A DNA stretch of 64,000 nt from Suillus spraguei (Eukaryota; Basidiomycota; Agaricomycetes; Boletales; Suillaceae), in the NCBI GenBank assembly GCA_016800925.1, contig JABCPU010000063.1, forward strand, positions 62,001 to 126,000, read 5' to 3'. This document shows, piece by piece, positions 62,599 to 64,000 of this stretch. The notes under the pieces were generated by a model that saw nothing but the letters and a program-made list of their open reading frames with translations, ran no database searches and had not been told where the DNA came from. The translations under genes were made by a program, and so were the position numbers. Each line of letters opens with the position of its first letter. Positions within the stretch are counted from its first letter, which is position 1.

Positions 62599-63649
62599 AT
62601 GTCCATGTTGACTCAAGTTGATCCATATAAGCCGCTGGCTCTCGGAACGGTGCTTTCATATCTCAATCTAAGGCTGTGTCAGATTGACCTCATGTGCTTA
62701 ATCTCAGAATCAGCGAGTAAAGTTCAATACCGACGCACCCTTCACGCCCACATATGTCCAAGCCTCACTCACCCAATCAGGAGATCCACAGGGAATATAC
62801 ACGAATCGTGTTAAGAATAGGCACATCGTCCTGGAAAACCCTGCCCGCACCAGTAATACACAGAAGGAATACGACGCCAAGAAAGCAAGAAGACAATTGG
62901 AAAAGAAGAAGAGAAAAACTAATACGCTAGGACGGAGATCTACAGACGCAAAAGGCCTCTGGAAGCTTGAGAATGGGGCAGAAAAGTGATCATTGAAAAT
63001 TTGAGCGCTATGTGCTTGTCTGCTGACTATCCATCTGCAGATTCGATCTATTCCTGCCACTCCACCAGTTATGGATGGGATACATGTCTGAACTCTTAGG
63101 GCTCTCGCCTCCATCTTCCGTTCCAGTCGCCGAAGCAATGCCTAACGCATCATCAATGCACCCGAAGTTGGTGAAGGCCGACTTTCACGGTTCTCTATTA
63201 ACAGGTATTGTCCAGTTGTTATTTGCTCATATACTCGCATGTTCTATTCACTTTCTAGTTCGTCAGAGCAAGAATCCTTGTTTAGTCGGCCTGTCTGGTA
63301 TCGTGATCCATGAAACTGAGAACGCTTTCAAAGTGATCACTCGCAAAGATCAGCTCAAACGTGAATAAGTACTCCCATTTCTCACTTCTCAGTATAGTTG
63401 TAACGCAAAAATTCAGTGATTCCCAAACATAACTCTATCTTCACGCTGGCCGTTCCCTTATACTCTACGTTACCCCAAGCACAATTCGAGCCGACTGAAG
63501 CTGTCAGTTCTGCACTGAGTGGTCAACATCCAGGAACTGTCCTGGATGCTCCACATATCGCCTTCGATCTGTATGGCAATCAATTCTGTTTTCGATCTGC
63601 AGATCGTGCGGGTCGGAAGTTCAAGGCAAAGGAAACAATCGAGTTATAA
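62599..63649 (+). CDS. POP4: RNase P/MRP protein subunit Pop4 (Rpp29)
   Basis: Binds the RNA subunit of RNase P and RNase MRP in the nucleus for tRNA 5' and rRNA processing. Exon 1 MSMLTQVDPYKPLALGT joins at 62650-62714 to RVKFNTDAPFTPTYVQASL, then NRHIVLENPARTSNTQKEY, and a lysine/arginine-rich stretch (DAKKARRQLEKKKRKT). The conserved domain follows: WMGYMSELLGL, HPKLVKADFHGSLLTG, KNPCLVGLSGIVIHETENAF, KVITRKDQLKV, IPKHNSIFTLAVPL, and the end FDLYGNQFCFRSADRAGRKF with a stop at 63649. The GxxGIVIxET and KxxxxFTL pattern is the Rpp29 Sm-like barrel. Four introns; all the joins I tested stay in frame. Confidence 0.9.
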
Positions 63650-63742
63650 ATTATTCTAGGATCGAATATATGGGCACCTGATAAGTTTGACTACGATAAC
63701 TGTTCTGTATTCCTACTCTATCGCACGTCCTCCGATACATTG

Positions 63743-64000
63743 TCAACCAGATCCAGCTTGGTATACCTTTCCCCAAGCGAGTTCTTGGAATCTGCAGAAG
63801 TATTCAGAGTTAGAGATAGCAAGTGAATGTACTAGGATAGCCATACTTGTCGTATAGAGATAGCACACCCGCACCGGCCACACCACGAAGGACATTTGCA
63901 CCCGCCCCAGCTTTCATCGTGCGTGTCAGACCATTAACTGTATCCCTTCAGCGCACTTGACTTACCGAACAACGACCTTACACCCTCTTTGGCCATGATA
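63743..64000 (-). CDS. Mitochondrial carrier family protein, 3' end only
   Basis: Only the last two or three exons are in the window; the gene continues beyond 64000. Readable pieces are MAKEGVRSLF, then after an intron LTRTMKAGAGANVLRGVAGA followed by GVLSLYDK, then after a second intron (DK|FQE) FQELAWGKVYQAGSG and a stop at 63743. This is the last helix region of a SLC25-type carrier (LxRGxxGAGVLxxYD), so it should sit in the mitochondrial inner membrane. The substrate cannot be told from this end. It is convergent with POP4, with 93 bases between the stop codons. Confidence 0.72.

Overview
The window is nuclear DNA of a filamentous basidiomycete, most likely an Agaricomycete. The evidence is intron-dense genes with 45-70 base GT-AG introns, fungal-only genes (a Dam1-type DASH subunit, an APSES transcription factor, a SPX-SLC13 phosphate transporter), mushroom-type NLR-like NACHT genes and DUF6589-type repeats. 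There are no operons and no recognisable tRNA, rRNA or CRISPR array.

Layout. 1-2.3 kb: gene-free tandem repeats and GC palindromes. 2.3-23.6 kb: seven minus-strand genes in a row (Dam1, the COPII subunit Sec23, a Ser/Thr-rich single-pass membrane protein, a membrane-anchored WD40 protein, an Ecm11-like protein, a RING E3), broken by two gene-poor gaps at 9.8-14.4 and 18.5-20.5 kb. 23.8-26.9 kb: two plus-strand genes, Erv41 and a Maf-type nucleotide pyrophosphatase. 27.7-35.3 kb: an accessory island with a frame-broken NACHT (NLR-like) gene carrying a 9-residue WLQT repeat tail, a 416-base MITE, retrotransposon LTR-like DNA with strong hairpins, and a TIR-bounded element holding a truncated DUF6589-like reading frame. 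37.5-56.1 kb: minus-strand genes for a SAM-domain membrane-tail protein, the phosphate transporter, the APSES factor, ornithine decarboxylase and the PP2A activator PTPA. 56.3-63.7 kb: plus-strand KU70, monothiol glutaredoxin, an isochorismatase-like hydrolase and POP4, followed by the 3' end of a convergent mitochondrial carrier.

The named genes are mostly single-copy housekeeping functions: ER-Golgi traffic (Sec23, Erv41), chromosome segregation and repair (Dam1, Ku70, RING E3, Ecm11-like), phosphate and polyamine metabolism (SPX-SLC13, ODC), phosphatase activation (PTPA), iron-sulfur/redox signalling (Grx4) and RNA processing (Pop4). They form no pathway cluster. Two pairs are divergent over short shared promoters: RING/ERV41 (160 bases) and PTPA/KU70 (132 bases).

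A recurring oddity is that several otherwise well-conserved genes (Sec23 N-terminus, the Ser/Thr-rich protein, APSES C-terminus, ODC) each show one reading-frame break that no intron explains, while the NACHT gene shows at least five. The first group could be residual assembly indels; the NACHT gene looks like a real pseudogene. The most interesting parts are the 27-31 kb NLR tail repeat and the TIR-bounded DUF6589 element.
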